From: Azorinus chamasolen
Lineage: Eukaryota > Mollusca > Bivalvia > Cardiida > Solecurtidae
Direction of reading: 5' to 3'
Length of the DNA: 64,000 bases
NCBI GenBank assembly: GCA_963576725.1
Contig: OY755252.1
Span: 40,056,599 to 40,120,598, forward strand
Numbering within the stretch: position 1 is the first letter of the stretch; each line of letters begins with the position of its first letter. The notes below the pieces were generated by a model. It saw only the letters and a program-made list of their open reading frames with translations. It ran no database searches and was not told the origin of the DNA. A program made the position numbers and the translations under genes. Positions 1 through 11,107 of the stretch are shown in pieces.

Positions 1-1705
1 TGGCAATGTTAGTAGCTGCAATTGGATATGTGAGTAGCAGCAATAGGCTATGTGAGTGGTGCCGATTGACTATTTGAATAGCAGCAATTGGCTGTGTGAG
101 TAGCAGCAATTGGTTATTTGAGTAGCCACAATCAGCTATGCGAGTAGCAGCACTTCGTGATGTGAGTAGCAGCAATTTGTTATTTGAGTAGCAGCAATTG
201 GCTATGCGAGTAGCAGCACTTGGTGATGTGAGTAGCAGCAATTGGTTATGTGAGTAGCAGCACTTGGTGATGTGAGTAGCAGCAATTTGTTATGTGAGTA
301 GCAGCAATTGGCTATGCGAGTAGCAGCAATTGGTTATGTGAGTAGCGGCAATTGGTTATGCAAGTAGCAGCAATTGGCTATGTGAGTAGCAGCAGTTGGC
401 TATGTTAGTATCAGCAATTGGATATGTGAGTAGCAGCAATTGGATATGTGAGTAGCAGCAGTTGACTATGTGAGTGGTGCCAATTGACTATTTAAGTAGC
501 AGCAATTGTCTTTGTGAGTAGCAGCAATTGGTAATGTGAGTAACAGCAATTTGGTTATGCGAGTAGCAGCAATTGGTTATGTGAGTAGTAGCAATTGGTT
601 ATTTGAGTAGCAGCAATTGGCTATGCGAGTAGCAGCAGTTGTTATGTGAGTAGCAGCAATTGGTTATGTGAGTAGCAGCAATTGATTATGTGAGTAGCAG
701 CAATTGGTTATGCGAGTAGCAGCAATTGGTTATGCGAGTAGCAGCAATTGGTTAGGTGAGTAGCAGCGATTAGTTATGTGAGTAGCAGCAATTGGTTATG
801 TGAGTAGCAGCAATCGATTATTTGAATAGCAACAATTGGCTATGCGAATAACAGCAATTGGTTATATGAGTAGCAGCAATTGGTAATGCGAGTATCAGCA
901 ATTTATTATGTGAGTAGCAGCAAGGGGTTATGTAAGTAGCAGCAATTTGGTTATTTGAGTAGCAGCAATCTGCTATGCGAGTAGCAGCAATTGGTTATGT
1001 AAGTAACAGCAATTGGTTTATGCAAGTGGCACCAACTGGCTATGTGAGTAGCAGCAGTTGGCTATGTGAGAAGCATCAATAGGCAGTGAGAGTAGCAACA
1101 ATTGAATATGTGAGTAGCAGCAAATGACTATGTGAGTGGTGCCAATTGACTATTTGAGTAGCAGCAATTGGCTTTGTGAGTAGCAGCAACTGGTTACGTG
1201 AGTAGCAGCAATTGATTATATGAGTAGCAGCAATTTTTTATGCGAGTATCAGCAATTGGCTATGCGAGTAGCGGCAATTGGCTATGTGAGTAGCATCAAT
1301 TTGTTATATGAGTAGCAGCAATTGGTTATGTGAGTAGCAGCAAGTGGTTTTGTGAATAGCAGCAATTGGTTATTTGCGTAGCAGCAATTGGCTATGCGAG
1401 TAGCAGCAATTTGTTATGTTAGTAGCAGCAATCGGTAATGTGAGTAGCAGCAATTGGCTATGCGAGTAGCAGCAATTGGTTACCGGTATGTGAGTAGCAG
1501 CAATTGGTTATGTGAGTAGCAGCAAGTGGTTGTTTGAGTAGCAGCAATTGGTTATGCGAGTAGCAGCAATTTGGTTATATGAGCAGCAGCAATTGGTTAT
1601 ACGAGTAGTCGCAATTGGTTATGTGAGTAGCAACACTTTGTTATGTGAGTAGCAGCAATTTGTTATGTGAGTAGCAGCAATTGGTTATTTGAGTAGCAGC
1701 AGTTG
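1..1705. repeat. 22-bp minisatellite array
   Basis: A tandem array of about 77 imperfect copies of a 22-bp unit containing GAGTAGCAGCAATTGGTTAT. It begins before the window and stops abruptly near 1705. Variation is concentrated in the last third of the unit (TTGGTTAT, TTGGCTAT, TTTGTTAT), while GAGTAGCAGCA is nearly constant. No open frame runs through it. Confidence 0.97.
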
Positions 1706-2212
1706 TCATAAATTATGATTTACGATTTTGTGGCCTTGCGATCTGTTGTAAGACGGACCCCAGTATCTTAATGGTTTAATATTCTTTTTTAATCTATGTT
1801 TTAGATGTTTCAGCTTATCTAGTGCGCATATGGACTTCACAAAACTATAATACAGTGACGTATCGCAAATGCGACCACATCATTCATTGACACATGTGTC
1901 TGTAAAAGCAAATAGTCTTAATGCAGGTCAAAAGTAATGCAGAATGACCCTATATGAGCGTGCTGCATAGCTTTTGCCCTGCATTAAACTTCTGTCAGTT
2001 TTAAAAGTCAAGAATTATACTTTTTGAGTGATCGTGTTGTCGAGACTTTACAGTATACTACATGTATACCTAGACTGGTGGTATTTTCATATATTGCACT
2101 ATAATGTAATTGTAATGCAACTGTAGTTGTTTTCTTTATTTCCTCCGACACTGAAGAGTACAGATAACATTCAAGCTGCAGTATGATTATATACAGAGTG
2201 ACAATTAGCACA
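1706..2212. other. AT-rich spacer with a core-Y fragment
   Basis: No coding potential seen. Positions 1916-1990 hold a degenerate core-Y hairpin of the TA-B family (TTAATGCAGGTCAAAAGTAA pairing with a TTTTGCCCTGCATTAA arm). The rest is unique AT-rich DNA. Confidence 0.6.
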
Positions 2213-2372
<160 letters not shown>

Positions 2373-2787
2373 ACACAATCAGACAATGGTATGTCAACCT
2401 CACAATTTACCAATGTAATGTATGTATGTTGAGCGCATTATATACTACATGTATGAGCACTATTGGTGTGTATACATGTATACGGTATTAATTACAAAAC
2501 TGTCGTCAGTGTAAGCCGTGGTTAAAAACATTTAGTTTGGAAGTTCGACAGTCAAACACGGACACTACATTATACAGACAATCCGCAATAATTTCTTATT
2601 CTGCTTTTATTTGCAACGGGGGAATGCTGAAATTATTGTCTACATCGATGCTCTTCTGTAGCTCTAAACATAAAACTAGTACATGAAACTAGACAATAAT
2701 TTACTAATATGTATTGCTCCTGCCTTCAAGAATTTATTATAGCTATCACCGAGTAAATTGGCTATAGCATCGTCTGGAGACCCAATA
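2373..2787. other. Unique AT-rich spacer
   Basis: No gene, hairpin or repeat recognised between the microsatellite and the satellite array. Confidence 0.5.
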
Positions 2788-3172
2788 ATTATTAATGTAA
2801 CTGTAATATAATAAACCGTTTTACCGATGTTATTGCAATATAATGCACTGTTTTACCAATGTTATTGTAGTACAGTGCAGTTTTATTTAAGTTATTGTAA
2901 TATAATGCAATGTTTTAATTATGCTAGTGTAATATAATGTACTGTTTTAGTATTGTTACTGTAATATAATGAACTGTTTTACTAAAGTTATTGTAATATA
3001 ATGCAATGTTTTAGTTATGTTATTGTAATATACTGCACTGTTTTACTAATATTACTGTAATACACGTATATTGAACTGTTTTACTAGTGTTACTGTAATA
3101 TACTGCACTGTTTTACTAATATTATTGTAATATAATGCAATGTTTTAATTGTGTTATTGTAATATACTGCAC

Positions 3173-5100
3173 GGTCTTAGCATTGTTACTGTAATATACT
3201 GAACTGTTTTACTAAAGTTATTATAGTATACTGCACTGTTTTACTAATATTATTGTAATATAATGCAATGTTTTAATTGTGTTATTGTAATATACTGCAC
3301 GGTCTTAGCATTGTTACTGTAATATACTGAACTGTTTTACTAAAGTTATTATAGTATACTGCACTGTTTTACTAATATTATTGTAATATAATGCAATGTT
3401 TTAATTGTGTTATTGTAATATACTGCACGGTCTTAGCATTGTTACTGTAATATACTGAACTGTTTTACTAAAGTTATTATAGTATACTGCACTGTTTTAC
3501 TAATATTATTGTAATATAATGCAATGTTTTAATTGTGTTATTGTAATATACTGCACGGTCTTAGCATTGTTACTGTAATATACTGAACTGTTTTACTAAA
3601 GTTATTATAGTATACTGCACTGTTTTACTAATATTATTGTATTATAATGCAATGTTTTAATTGTGTTATTGTAATATACTGCACGGTCTTAGCATTGTTA
3701 CTGTAATATACTGAACTGTTTTACTAAAGTTATTATAGTATATTGCACTGTTTTACTAATATTATTGTAATATAATGCAATGTTTTAATTGTGTTATTGT
3801 AATATACTGCACGGTCTTAGCATTGTTACTGTAATATACTGAACTGTTTTACTAAAGTTATTATAGTATACTGCACTGTTTTACTAATATTATTGTAATA
3901 TAATGCAATGTTTTAATTGTGTTATTGTAATATACTGCACGGTCTTAGCATTGTTACTGTAATATACTGAACTGTTTTACTAAAGTTATTATAGTATACT
4001 GCACTGTTTTACTAATATTATTGTAATATAATGCAATGTTTTAATTGTGTTATTGTAATATACTGCACGGTCTTAGCATTGTTACTGTAATATACTGAAC
4101 TGTTTTACTAAAGTTATTATAGTATACTGCACTGTTTTACTAATATTATTGTAATATAATGCAATGTTTTAATTGTGTTATTGTAATATACTGCACGGTC
4201 TTAGCATTGTTACTGTAATATACTGAACTGTTTTACTAAAGTTATTATAGTATACTGCACTGTTTTACTAATATTATTGTAATATAATGCAATGTTTTAA
4301 TTGTGTTATTGTAATATACTGCACGGTCTTAGCATTGTTACTGTAATATACTGAACTGTTTTACTAAAGTTATTATAGTATACTGCACTGTTTTACTAAT
4401 ATTATTGTAATATAATGCAATGTTTTAATTGTGTTATTGTAATATACTGCACGGTCTTAGCATTGTTACTGTAATATACTGAACTGTTTTACTAAAGTTA
4501 TTATAGTATATTGCACTGTTTTACTAATATTATTGTAATATAATGCAATGCTTTAATTGTGTTATTGTAATATACTGCACGGTCTTAGCATTGTTACTGT
4601 AATATACTGCACTGTTTTACTAATATTATTGTAATATAATGCAATGTTTTAATTGTGTTATTGTAATATACTGCACGGTCTTAGCATTGTTACTGTAATA
4701 TACTGAACTGTTTTACTAAAGTTATTATAGTATACTGCACTGTTTTACTAATATTATTGTAATATAATGCAATGTTTTAATTGTGTTATTGTAATATACT
4801 GCACGGTCTTAGCATTGTTACTGTAATATACTGAACTGTTTTACTAAAGTTATTATAGTATACTGCACTGTTTTACTAATATTATTGTAATATAATGCAA
4901 TGTTTTAATTGTGTTATTGTAATATACTGCACGGTCTTAGCATTGTTACTGTAATATACTGCACTGTTTTACTAATATTATTGTAATATAATGCAATGTT
5001 TTAATTGTGTTATTGTAATATACTGCACAGTCTTAGCATTGTTACTGTAATATAATGCAATGTTTTAATTGTGTTATTGTAATATACTGCATGGTCTTAG
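3173..5100. repeat. 128-bp higher-order repeat (4 x 32 bp)
   Basis: The marker GGTCTTAGCATTG recurs at 3173, 3301, 3429, 3557 and onward to 4581 at exactly 128-bp steps. Each unit has four distinct 32-bp monomers, beginning TGCACTG, TGCAATG, TGCACGG and TGAACTG. Later intervals of 96 bp (4581 to 4677; 4933 to 5029) and 64 bp (5029 to 5093) are losses of one and two whole monomers. Copies differ by only a few bases. Confidence 0.95.
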
Positions 5101-5279
5101 CATTGTTACTGTAATATACTGCACTGTTTTACTAATGGTATTGTAATATGCATGTACTGTACTGTGTTTCTAAAGTTATTGTAATATAATGCAGTGTTTT
5201 AATTATGCTATGTTACTGTAATATACTGCACTGTTTTACTAAAGTTGTTGTAATATAATGCAATGTTTTAATTTATGTT

Positions 5280-5730
5280 ATTGTAATATACATGTACTGT
5301 ACTGTTTTACTAATGGTATTGTAATATACATGTACTGTACTGTTTTACTAATGCTATTGTAATATACATGTACAGTACTGTTTTACTAATGCTATTGTAA
5401 TATACATGTACAGTACTGTTTTACTAATGCTATTGTAATATACATGTACTGTACTGTTTTACTAATGCTATTGTAATATACATGTACTGTACTGTTTTAC
5501 TAATGCTATTGTAATATACATGTACGGTACTGTTTTACTAATGTTATTGTAATATACATGTACAGTACTGTTTTACTAATGCTATTGTAATATACATGTA
5601 CTGTACTGTTTTACTAATGCTATTGTAATATACATGTACAGTACTGTTTTACTAATGCTATTGTAATATACATGTACTGTACTGTTTTACTAATGCTATT
5701 GTAATATACATGTACTGTACTGTTTTACTA
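5280..5730. repeat. 38-bp tandem subarray
   Basis: About a dozen copies of a 38-bp unit containing TTTTACTAATGCTATTGTAA followed by TATACATGTA. It is a derivative of the 32-bp monomer with a short palindromic addition. Confidence 0.93.
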
Positions 5731-6133
5731 ATGTTACTATAATGTAATGCACTGTTTTATGTTATTGTAATATTATGCACTATTTTACCAATGTTCTTGT
5801 AGTACAAAGCACAATTTGAACTATTTGACCAATGGCATTGTAGTATAATGCACAGTTTTACCAATGTAGTATACATGTAATACACATTTATACCAATGTT
5901 ATTGTTGAACTATTTAACGAGTGATTTGAATGCTTTAAGACATAATATAGATATACTGCTATGATTTATGTCAAGGCAAGAAACACACAACTGTTCACAC
6001 ACCATTATGAAACAATAATCTAATATTTACATTCATTATGCTACTTCCTACATAATCTACTCACCGTATGACTATAAAAACCTCAGTTGGGTCTCTTTAA
6101 AGGGACACTAACTCAATACAAGTAGGTATCTGC

Positions 6134-6383
6134 TTAACCCTTTCCCTGTTCTATGTTTATTTCAACTTTCAAAATCTACCTAATGCCCATGGACAAAATA
6201 GTTATAATGAATTATGGAAGGTGGAACAGTGTAGCCATTTTAGAAAGTAAAGAATCAGATCTTTCAAATTCCAATAGCAAACAGAGCAGACCCTGATCAG
6301 ACGGCTCCTCTAGGAGCCGTCTGATCTGGGTCTACTCTGTTTGCAAATGCGTGAAAACACGTTTATATGAGGGAAAGGGTTAA
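6134..6383. mobile_element. TTAA-C MITE, intact
   Basis: 250 bp from TTAA to TTAA, with ends TTAACCCTTTCCCTG and GAGGGAAAGGGTTAA. The centre is core X with the perfect tip GGCTCCTCTAGGAGCC. This is a good reference copy for the family. No coding capacity, so any transposase acts in trans (inference). Confidence 0.9.
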
Positions 6384-6399
6384 TGCAGAACAAAGGTAA

Positions 6400-6612
6400 G
6401 AACGAAAGCAATGTAGAACATGTCATCAAAAAGAGATCTAATTATGGGTATGTAAGGCAGGTAGTAGCTTAATGCAGGTCAAAAGTAATGCACAAAGCTC
6501 CTATAGGAGTTTTCTGTATTACTTTTGCCCTGCATTAAGCAACCACTTGCATTTTAAGACCCCAGTGTTCAATAAATGAATGCCCGCTTAAGACAGGTTT
6601 TGTAATGTCAAA
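6400..6612. mobile_element. TA-B MITE with core-Y hairpin, eroded ends
   Basis: Core Y spans 6457-6550 with arms around CTCCTATAGGAG. The right end reads AAGACAGGTTTTGTA; the left end is decayed. Confidence 0.7.
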
Positions 6613-6651
6613 TCGTCACAAGGAAACATGCTGAATAACTGTTTTCTTGCA

Positions 6652-6857
6652 TTAACCCATTCCCTCATATTGACGACTTTTGGCGATTCTGTAAAAGTCA
6701 CTTTATGAAACCATTGTGATAAATATTTATCACAACGGTTTCAAACTACAAATTGTTAGAATTTTCCTTTTCTCTGGTTAATGCTCCTTTTCGGTAGATT
6801 TATTCAAAGAGGTGGGATCTAAAATAGCCTATGAAGTATTGCTAACACTTGCATTAA
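6652..6857. mobile_element. TTAA-A MITE, core partly deleted
   Basis: Starts TTAACCCATTCCCTCATA and ends near TTAA 6854. The core arms (ACCATTGTGATAAATATTTA and its complement) remain, but the GCTCC...GGAGC tip is gone. Confidence 0.8.
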
Positions 6858-7045
6858 CCATTTACGTCATGCATATTCATGTAAAATATAATGACATGGT
6901 GAAGATTAATTGACCGAATTTTTACAATGGCGTTGGGGCAAATATTTTACCATGACACAAACTTTGGATTCAGATCTATAAATATCACAAGATCAATCTG
7001 ATCTTAGTCTAGTCTGTTTACAAAGGCATTTAAAGGCGTATCTAT
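6854..7045. mobile_element. TTAA-D MITE, degenerate
   Basis: Recognised from the ATATTCATGTAAAATATAAT end, the CAGATC...GATCTTAGTCTAGTCTGTTT core remnant and the terminal GGAGTAAAGGG. Confidence 0.6.
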
Positions 7046-7264
7046 GGATGGAGTAAAGGGCAAAAACTCGTATGTCGTTATTTTGAGATTTTACAGTAAC
7101 CACAAATCTGACACCTTCAACACATTGTAATCTTGGCAAATCAGTCATTAAAAATTCATGAAATCATTCTTCGTCTCCAATGAGGGAGCATTGTGAGACT
7201 ACCGCTTGTAATCTGAGATCTGTTGAATCTTTGAGAGCTAGTTGCGATAACGATAACATTTAAC

Positions 7265-7505
7265 ACTATTCCTGCTATCCGCGAGCTGATCCGTTTTTGC
7301 AAACAGCTTGGATCCAGATGAGACACCGAGTTACTCGACGTCTAGTCTGGATCCAAGCCGTTTGACAGTCAGTCAGTCAACAGTTTCTTTCAAAAGTTTT
7401 AAAGAATCGAATGTAAGTAAAAATGTAGCAGATCAGAGTAGAGAAGACAGCATTTTTTTCTCAACAAGATCAGGGTTAAACCAATTTCTATTCCAACCTA
7501 TTGAC
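7265..7505. mobile_element. TTAA-F element, diverged
   Basis: Carries the F core: AAACAGCTTGGATCCAGATG ... CTGGATCCAAGCCGTTTG around CGAGTTACTCG. The flanking GTCAGTCAACAGTTTC tract recurs in other F copies. The short plus-strand open frame here is a by-product. Confidence 0.65.
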
Positions 7506-7534
7506 AGGTCTAGTGATATCCCTTCGATGAGATA

Positions 7535-7726
7535 TTAACCTGTATCCCACTATCTCGCGTTTACAAACAGCTTCAATCCAGATGAGACGCCGAGTAGCTC
7601 GGTGTCTCATCTGGATCCAAGCTGTTGACACTCGGTCAATAGCTGGATCGAACCGGAAGTTATCAAAATTGCAGCAGATCCAAATTTAAGCATACATTAT
7701 TTTTTTCAGGGGTGTCAGGGTTACAA
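7535..7726. mobile_element. TTAA-F element
   Basis: Starts TTAACCTGT at 7535. The core palindrome GAGACGCCGAGTAGCTCGG is at 7585-7610. The tail resembles the neighbouring F copy and ends near GGGTTA. Confidence 0.7.
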
Positions 7727-7728
7727 TA

Positions 7729-7981
7729 TTAACCGTTTCGCTGCCAAACTCTGTCGTCTGCTAACTTTGTCGTCTGCTAACTCTGTCGTCTGCTAACTTT
7801 GTCGTCTGCTACAAATTTTCATTATTTTGATTTTCTTCATTTTTGTTTCAAAAACATAGTAATAGTAATAGTAACAAACAGTTTGGGTCCTGATGAGACG
7901 CCGAGTTACTCGGCGTCTCATCTGGATCCAAACTGTTTGCATAGGTAATCACAGATCCGGCATTGGCAGCGAAAGGATTAA
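7729..7981. mobile_element. TTAA-F element with good termini
   Basis: Ends TTAACCGTTTCGCTGCCAA and TTGGCAGCGAAAGGATTAA are near-perfect inverted repeats. Inside are four short tandem units of CTGTCGTCTGCTAA (7745-7811) and the perfect core GACGCCGAGTTACTCGGCGTC. Confidence 0.8.
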
Positions 7982-8088
7982 GATGTAACTAACAAAAGAC
8001 GTTTACAGAATGTGGTACCATATTATACAGAGACTCTGGTTGCTATTGTTTACTTGATAAAGACACGCATTTCCTTTTTTTGCATACA

Positions 8089-8274
8089 TTAACCCTTTCC
8101 CTGTTCTTTATTGTTTCCAACTTTTAATACCTACTGAACATTCATGGGCAATATAGTTATAACGAAATATGGAAGATGGAAAATGGTAGCCATTTTAGAA
8201 ACTAAGGAAACAGGTCTATAGGAGCCGTCTGATCTGGGTCTACTCTGTTTGCAAAGGCTTAGAGGAAATGTTAA
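8089..8274. mobile_element. TTAA-C MITE lacking one core arm
   Basis: TTAACCCTTTCCCTG start and a GAAATGTTAA end. The left arm of core X is deleted, so the sequence enters at TCTATAGGAGCCGTCTGATC. Confidence 0.8.
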
Positions 8275-8324
8275 AAATATTAAATGTAACTAAATAAACA
8301 AGTCCTAAAGCACGCGGCAACATA

Positions 8325-8537
8325 TTAACCCTTCGCTTGCTATTCACGTCAATATGCCTACCTGTAAATAGTGAAGACCTAGATGTCTAATCAGGGTCTG
8401 CACTATTTACAAATTGATTGTGTAACCAGTGCACTCCACAGCAGTGATTGCACAGCGCAATAATTGTACACAGTGAAGATATATGTAATTATACAACAGG
8501 GCATGGGTAAAGAAGGAGAAATGTATTTTAAAATTAA
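8325..8537. mobile_element. TTAA-E MITE, one end decayed
   Basis: Starts TTAACCCTTCGCTTGCT. Contains the CAACCAGTGCACTCCACAG and CATGGGTAAAGAAGGAGAAA segments found in the three other E copies. The core is degraded. Confidence 0.75.
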
Positions 8538-8589
8538 TTATTTCATAGTCAAAGTCGCCGGAAAGCGACTCACAAGACGAATTTATGGA

Positions 8590-8942
8590 CACCGTGAAAA
8601 CAGTTTGGATTCAGATGAGACGCCGAGTAACTCAATATACTAGTTGTTCGATACTAGAGAAGAAACTGGAGGAAAGTCCATTCTGGAACATAAACCAGAC
8701 GAGAGTGTGTACAGACGACAGTTATTTGGCGCCAAAAGAGTTGCACGGTTGCCACAGAATCAAATTTACGCATTTCCTTTAACATATTACCTCATAGGAT
8801 ATTTTTAGATACAACCTCTTTGAATCAATCTACCGAAAGGAGCAATAATTAGAGAAAAGGGAAATTTTGGAATTTTGTAGTTTTAAACCATTGTGACTTT
8901 TACAGAGTCGTCAAAAGTCGTCAATATGAGGGAAAGGGTTTA
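8590..8942. mobile_element. TTAA-F fragment followed by core-less TTAA-A
   Basis: 8590-8780 is a half F core (GATTCAGATGAGACGCCGAG). 8780-8942 is a TTAA-A copy whose central hairpin has been deleted, leaving AAACCATTGTG directly joined to the GACTTTTACAGAGTCGTC end. Confidence 0.7.
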
Positions 8943-9109
8943 GAGTATAATCGGGTCATTTTATGATCACTATCAACTGTTTGCTTATTAAGTAATATAC
9001 ATGTATAAAAATTATATCAGTCACTGTCAGGGCAATAGTTCTTTGACCTCGTTCAACTCTAACTTCCTACAGTGTCACGTGCTCTCTCATCAGGGTCTGT
9101 CCTACTTTT

Positions 9110-9445
9110 CATGTTACACGGCGTCTAATCTGGATCCAAACTGTTGCATAGGTAATCACTCATCCGCCCACAGCAGGGTAACGGTTAAACAGGGAAGTCC
9201 AGTTAAACAGACGACAAAGTTGCAGACGGCCGTGCATAATAATGAAAGAGTTTACAATTACAAAGTGCATGTATCTTGCTGTAAAAATGATCTCTGCTCA
9301 AACTCTGATCTGGAAGATTATTGTATTTACTTCCTATTCGATCAAGCATATGAGAAACTGCTGACTGTGTGTCAAACAGCTTGGATTTCTGATCAGAGGC
9401 CGAGTTACTCGGCGTCTCCTCTGAACCCAAGCTATTTGTAAATAC
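9110..9445. mobile_element. Two TTAA-F fragments
   Basis: 9119-9197 has the right half of an F core. 9370-9442 has a complete core, AACAGCTTGGATTTCTGATC ... GACGCCGAG type, with compensated arms. Open frames on both strands here are accidental. Confidence 0.55.
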
Positions 9446-9760
9446 CAGCCATGTCGCAGTGCTAAGGTTTGGGAGAGTAGCAGCGTGGTTTTACGGTGAA
9501 TGCGGCCCATATTTTATGTTTCACATTATGGTTCATTGTTAATCTCTAAATCAATTGAATATGAATCTGTAATATGCGGGTTTCTCCAAACTTAACCATA
9601 GATTGACAGAATACATATTCTAGCCAGCCCTGTTATTGGTTTTATGAAAAATCATTTCCCAGATTTTAACAGAAATTCACATTGATCATTAGCAAGAGCT
9701 GTCAGAGGACAGCAAGTTCAACTAACCAAACTTTACCTGCTGGATACGTCTTTTGATGTA
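9446..9760. other. Unique spacer
   Basis: No gene, hairpin or repeat recognised. Confidence 0.4.
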
Positions 9761-9965
9761 CAGTAGAACCCCGCTAATGCGACCACCTAAAAGAGGTATA
9801 ACTCTTGGTGCTAGATGCAGGTGGTAGCTTAATGCAGGATAAAAGTAATGCAGAAAGCTCCTAGAGGAGCTTTCTGCATTACTTTTATCCTGTATTAAGC
9901 AACCACCTGCTTCTAAAAATACCAATGTTTATTCATTAAGTGGTCGCATTAGCGGGGTACTACTG
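9761..9965. mobile_element. TA-B MITE, intact
   Basis: CAGTAGAACCCCGCTAATGC ... GCATTAGCGGGGTACTACTG, flanked by TA on both sides. Core Y is at 9817-9910 with tip AAGCTCCTAGAGGAGCTT and ~45-nt arms. The end sequence and TA duplication point to pogo/Tigger or Tc1 transposases (family knowledge). Confidence 0.88.
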
Positions 9966-9969
9966 TATT

Positions 9970-10464
9970 TACGAACAGAAAAGATCCAGATCAGACGACT
10001 CCTGTAGGATCTACTCTGTTTATGGAATGTATAAAATATTGAGTGCTGCCATAACCGATTTTTTTCTGTTGTCATGTGCCATCGAATTTTTTTTAATACA
10101 TGTACATTTATTCAAGGTGTCATTATTTCCTGCATTCATATATAAGGCCAGCTGTGACAGTGATACCAATTTTTAGTTGCCAGTGTTGAAGAGAGTGTAA
10201 ATTCGAATCTTGCAATTACACCCTGTTTACATTATTTTTCATATGCTCCCTTTGTTAATATGTTGATGTTTTATAAGCTGGTGTTTGTTAGAGTGAGTTT
10301 TCTTTATAAAATCTCGCTTAATCATTTTGAAAGATACAGTTCCCCTTTGTTTCTCATGTTTTGTCGTACAGGCAAATTGTATAATTAGTAAACATGGCTA
10401 TATTCCTCGTATATTAGATAAGTACAAGAGCTACCGTTAACATAGTGATAAATTAATAAATTAA
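9970..10464. other. Core-X fragment, then unique spacer
   Basis: 9970-10026 keeps GATCCAGATCAGACGACTCC and TCTACTCTGTTT of core X. 10027-10464 shows nothing recognisable. Confidence 0.5.
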
Positions 10465-10689
10465 TTAACCCTTATCTTGCTACACGTGATTTGGCTTACA
10501 TTTGAAAACAGCTTGGATCGAGCTGAGACGCCGAGAAACTCGGCATCTCTGCCGAGTAACTCGGCGTCTCATCAGGATCCAAGCTATTTGGCACTCGCTC
10601 AATAGCTTCTAAAAGTTTCAAGAAAGTAAAAAAGCTCACAACAGATCGGAGTTTTATCACACGTCATTTTACGACAGTATAAAGGTTAA
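10465..10689. mobile_element. TTAA-F element with duplicated core tip
   Basis: TTAACCCTTATCTTGC ... AAAGGTTAA. The hairpin tip is duplicated: GAGACGCCGAGAAACTCGG is followed by a second CTGCCGAGTAACTCGGCG, so two arms compete for one partner. Confidence 0.75.
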
Positions 10690-10729
10690 TTAGGACAATA
10701 AATTGTGACAGTATTATATCTCGTACATA

Positions 10730-10936
10730 TTAACCTTTTTCTCGCTGAGCACGTGCTTCTCGGCAGATAAGTTCAAGAAAATTTCTCAATTGTATGTTTT
10801 CGTTCCTTTGTTAAACAACGAACATAGTCACAAACAGTTTGGATCCTGACGGGATACCGAGTTACTCTCGTCGCATGAGAACCAATACTGACTGCTAGAT
10901 TTTATGTGAATTCCCTCCGACTGTGTCAAGGGTTAA
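10730..10936. mobile_element. TTAA-F element
   Basis: TTAACCTTTTTCTCGCTG ... GTCAAGGGTTAA. The core is present but eroded on the right arm (GGATCCTGACGGGATACCGA). Confidence 0.7.
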
Positions 10937-11018
10937 CTGGCGAATCTGCGTTTAGAACTGCTATCTTGACATGCACCTTCTGGTATTCTGTTTAGAGTAT
11001 CTGCAATTCCACAGGCTG

Positions 11019-11021
<3 letters not shown>

Positions 11022-11106
<85 letters not shown>
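11022..11106. repeat. (CT)n microsatellite
   Basis: About 42 uninterrupted CT units, followed by a pyrimidine-rich tail to about 11210. Confidence 0.98.

Positions 11107-11107
<1 letters not shown>

Larger units (their letters stand above)
2788..5905. repeat. Satellite array with higher-order structure
   Basis: Built throughout from ~32-bp monomers of the type TTTTACTAATATTATTGTAA. The edges (2788-3170 and 5730-5905) are divergent monomers. 3173-5100 is a regular higher-order repeat, and 5280-5730 is a 38-bp subarray carrying an added TACATGTA palindrome. The pattern of divergent edges and a homogeneous centre is what unequal exchange produces. Confidence 0.95.

Noticed and set aside
6134..6383. 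CRISPR-like array from regularly recurring palindromes
   Set aside because: Spacing is irregular, units have transposon ends and target duplications, and the genome is eukaryotic.
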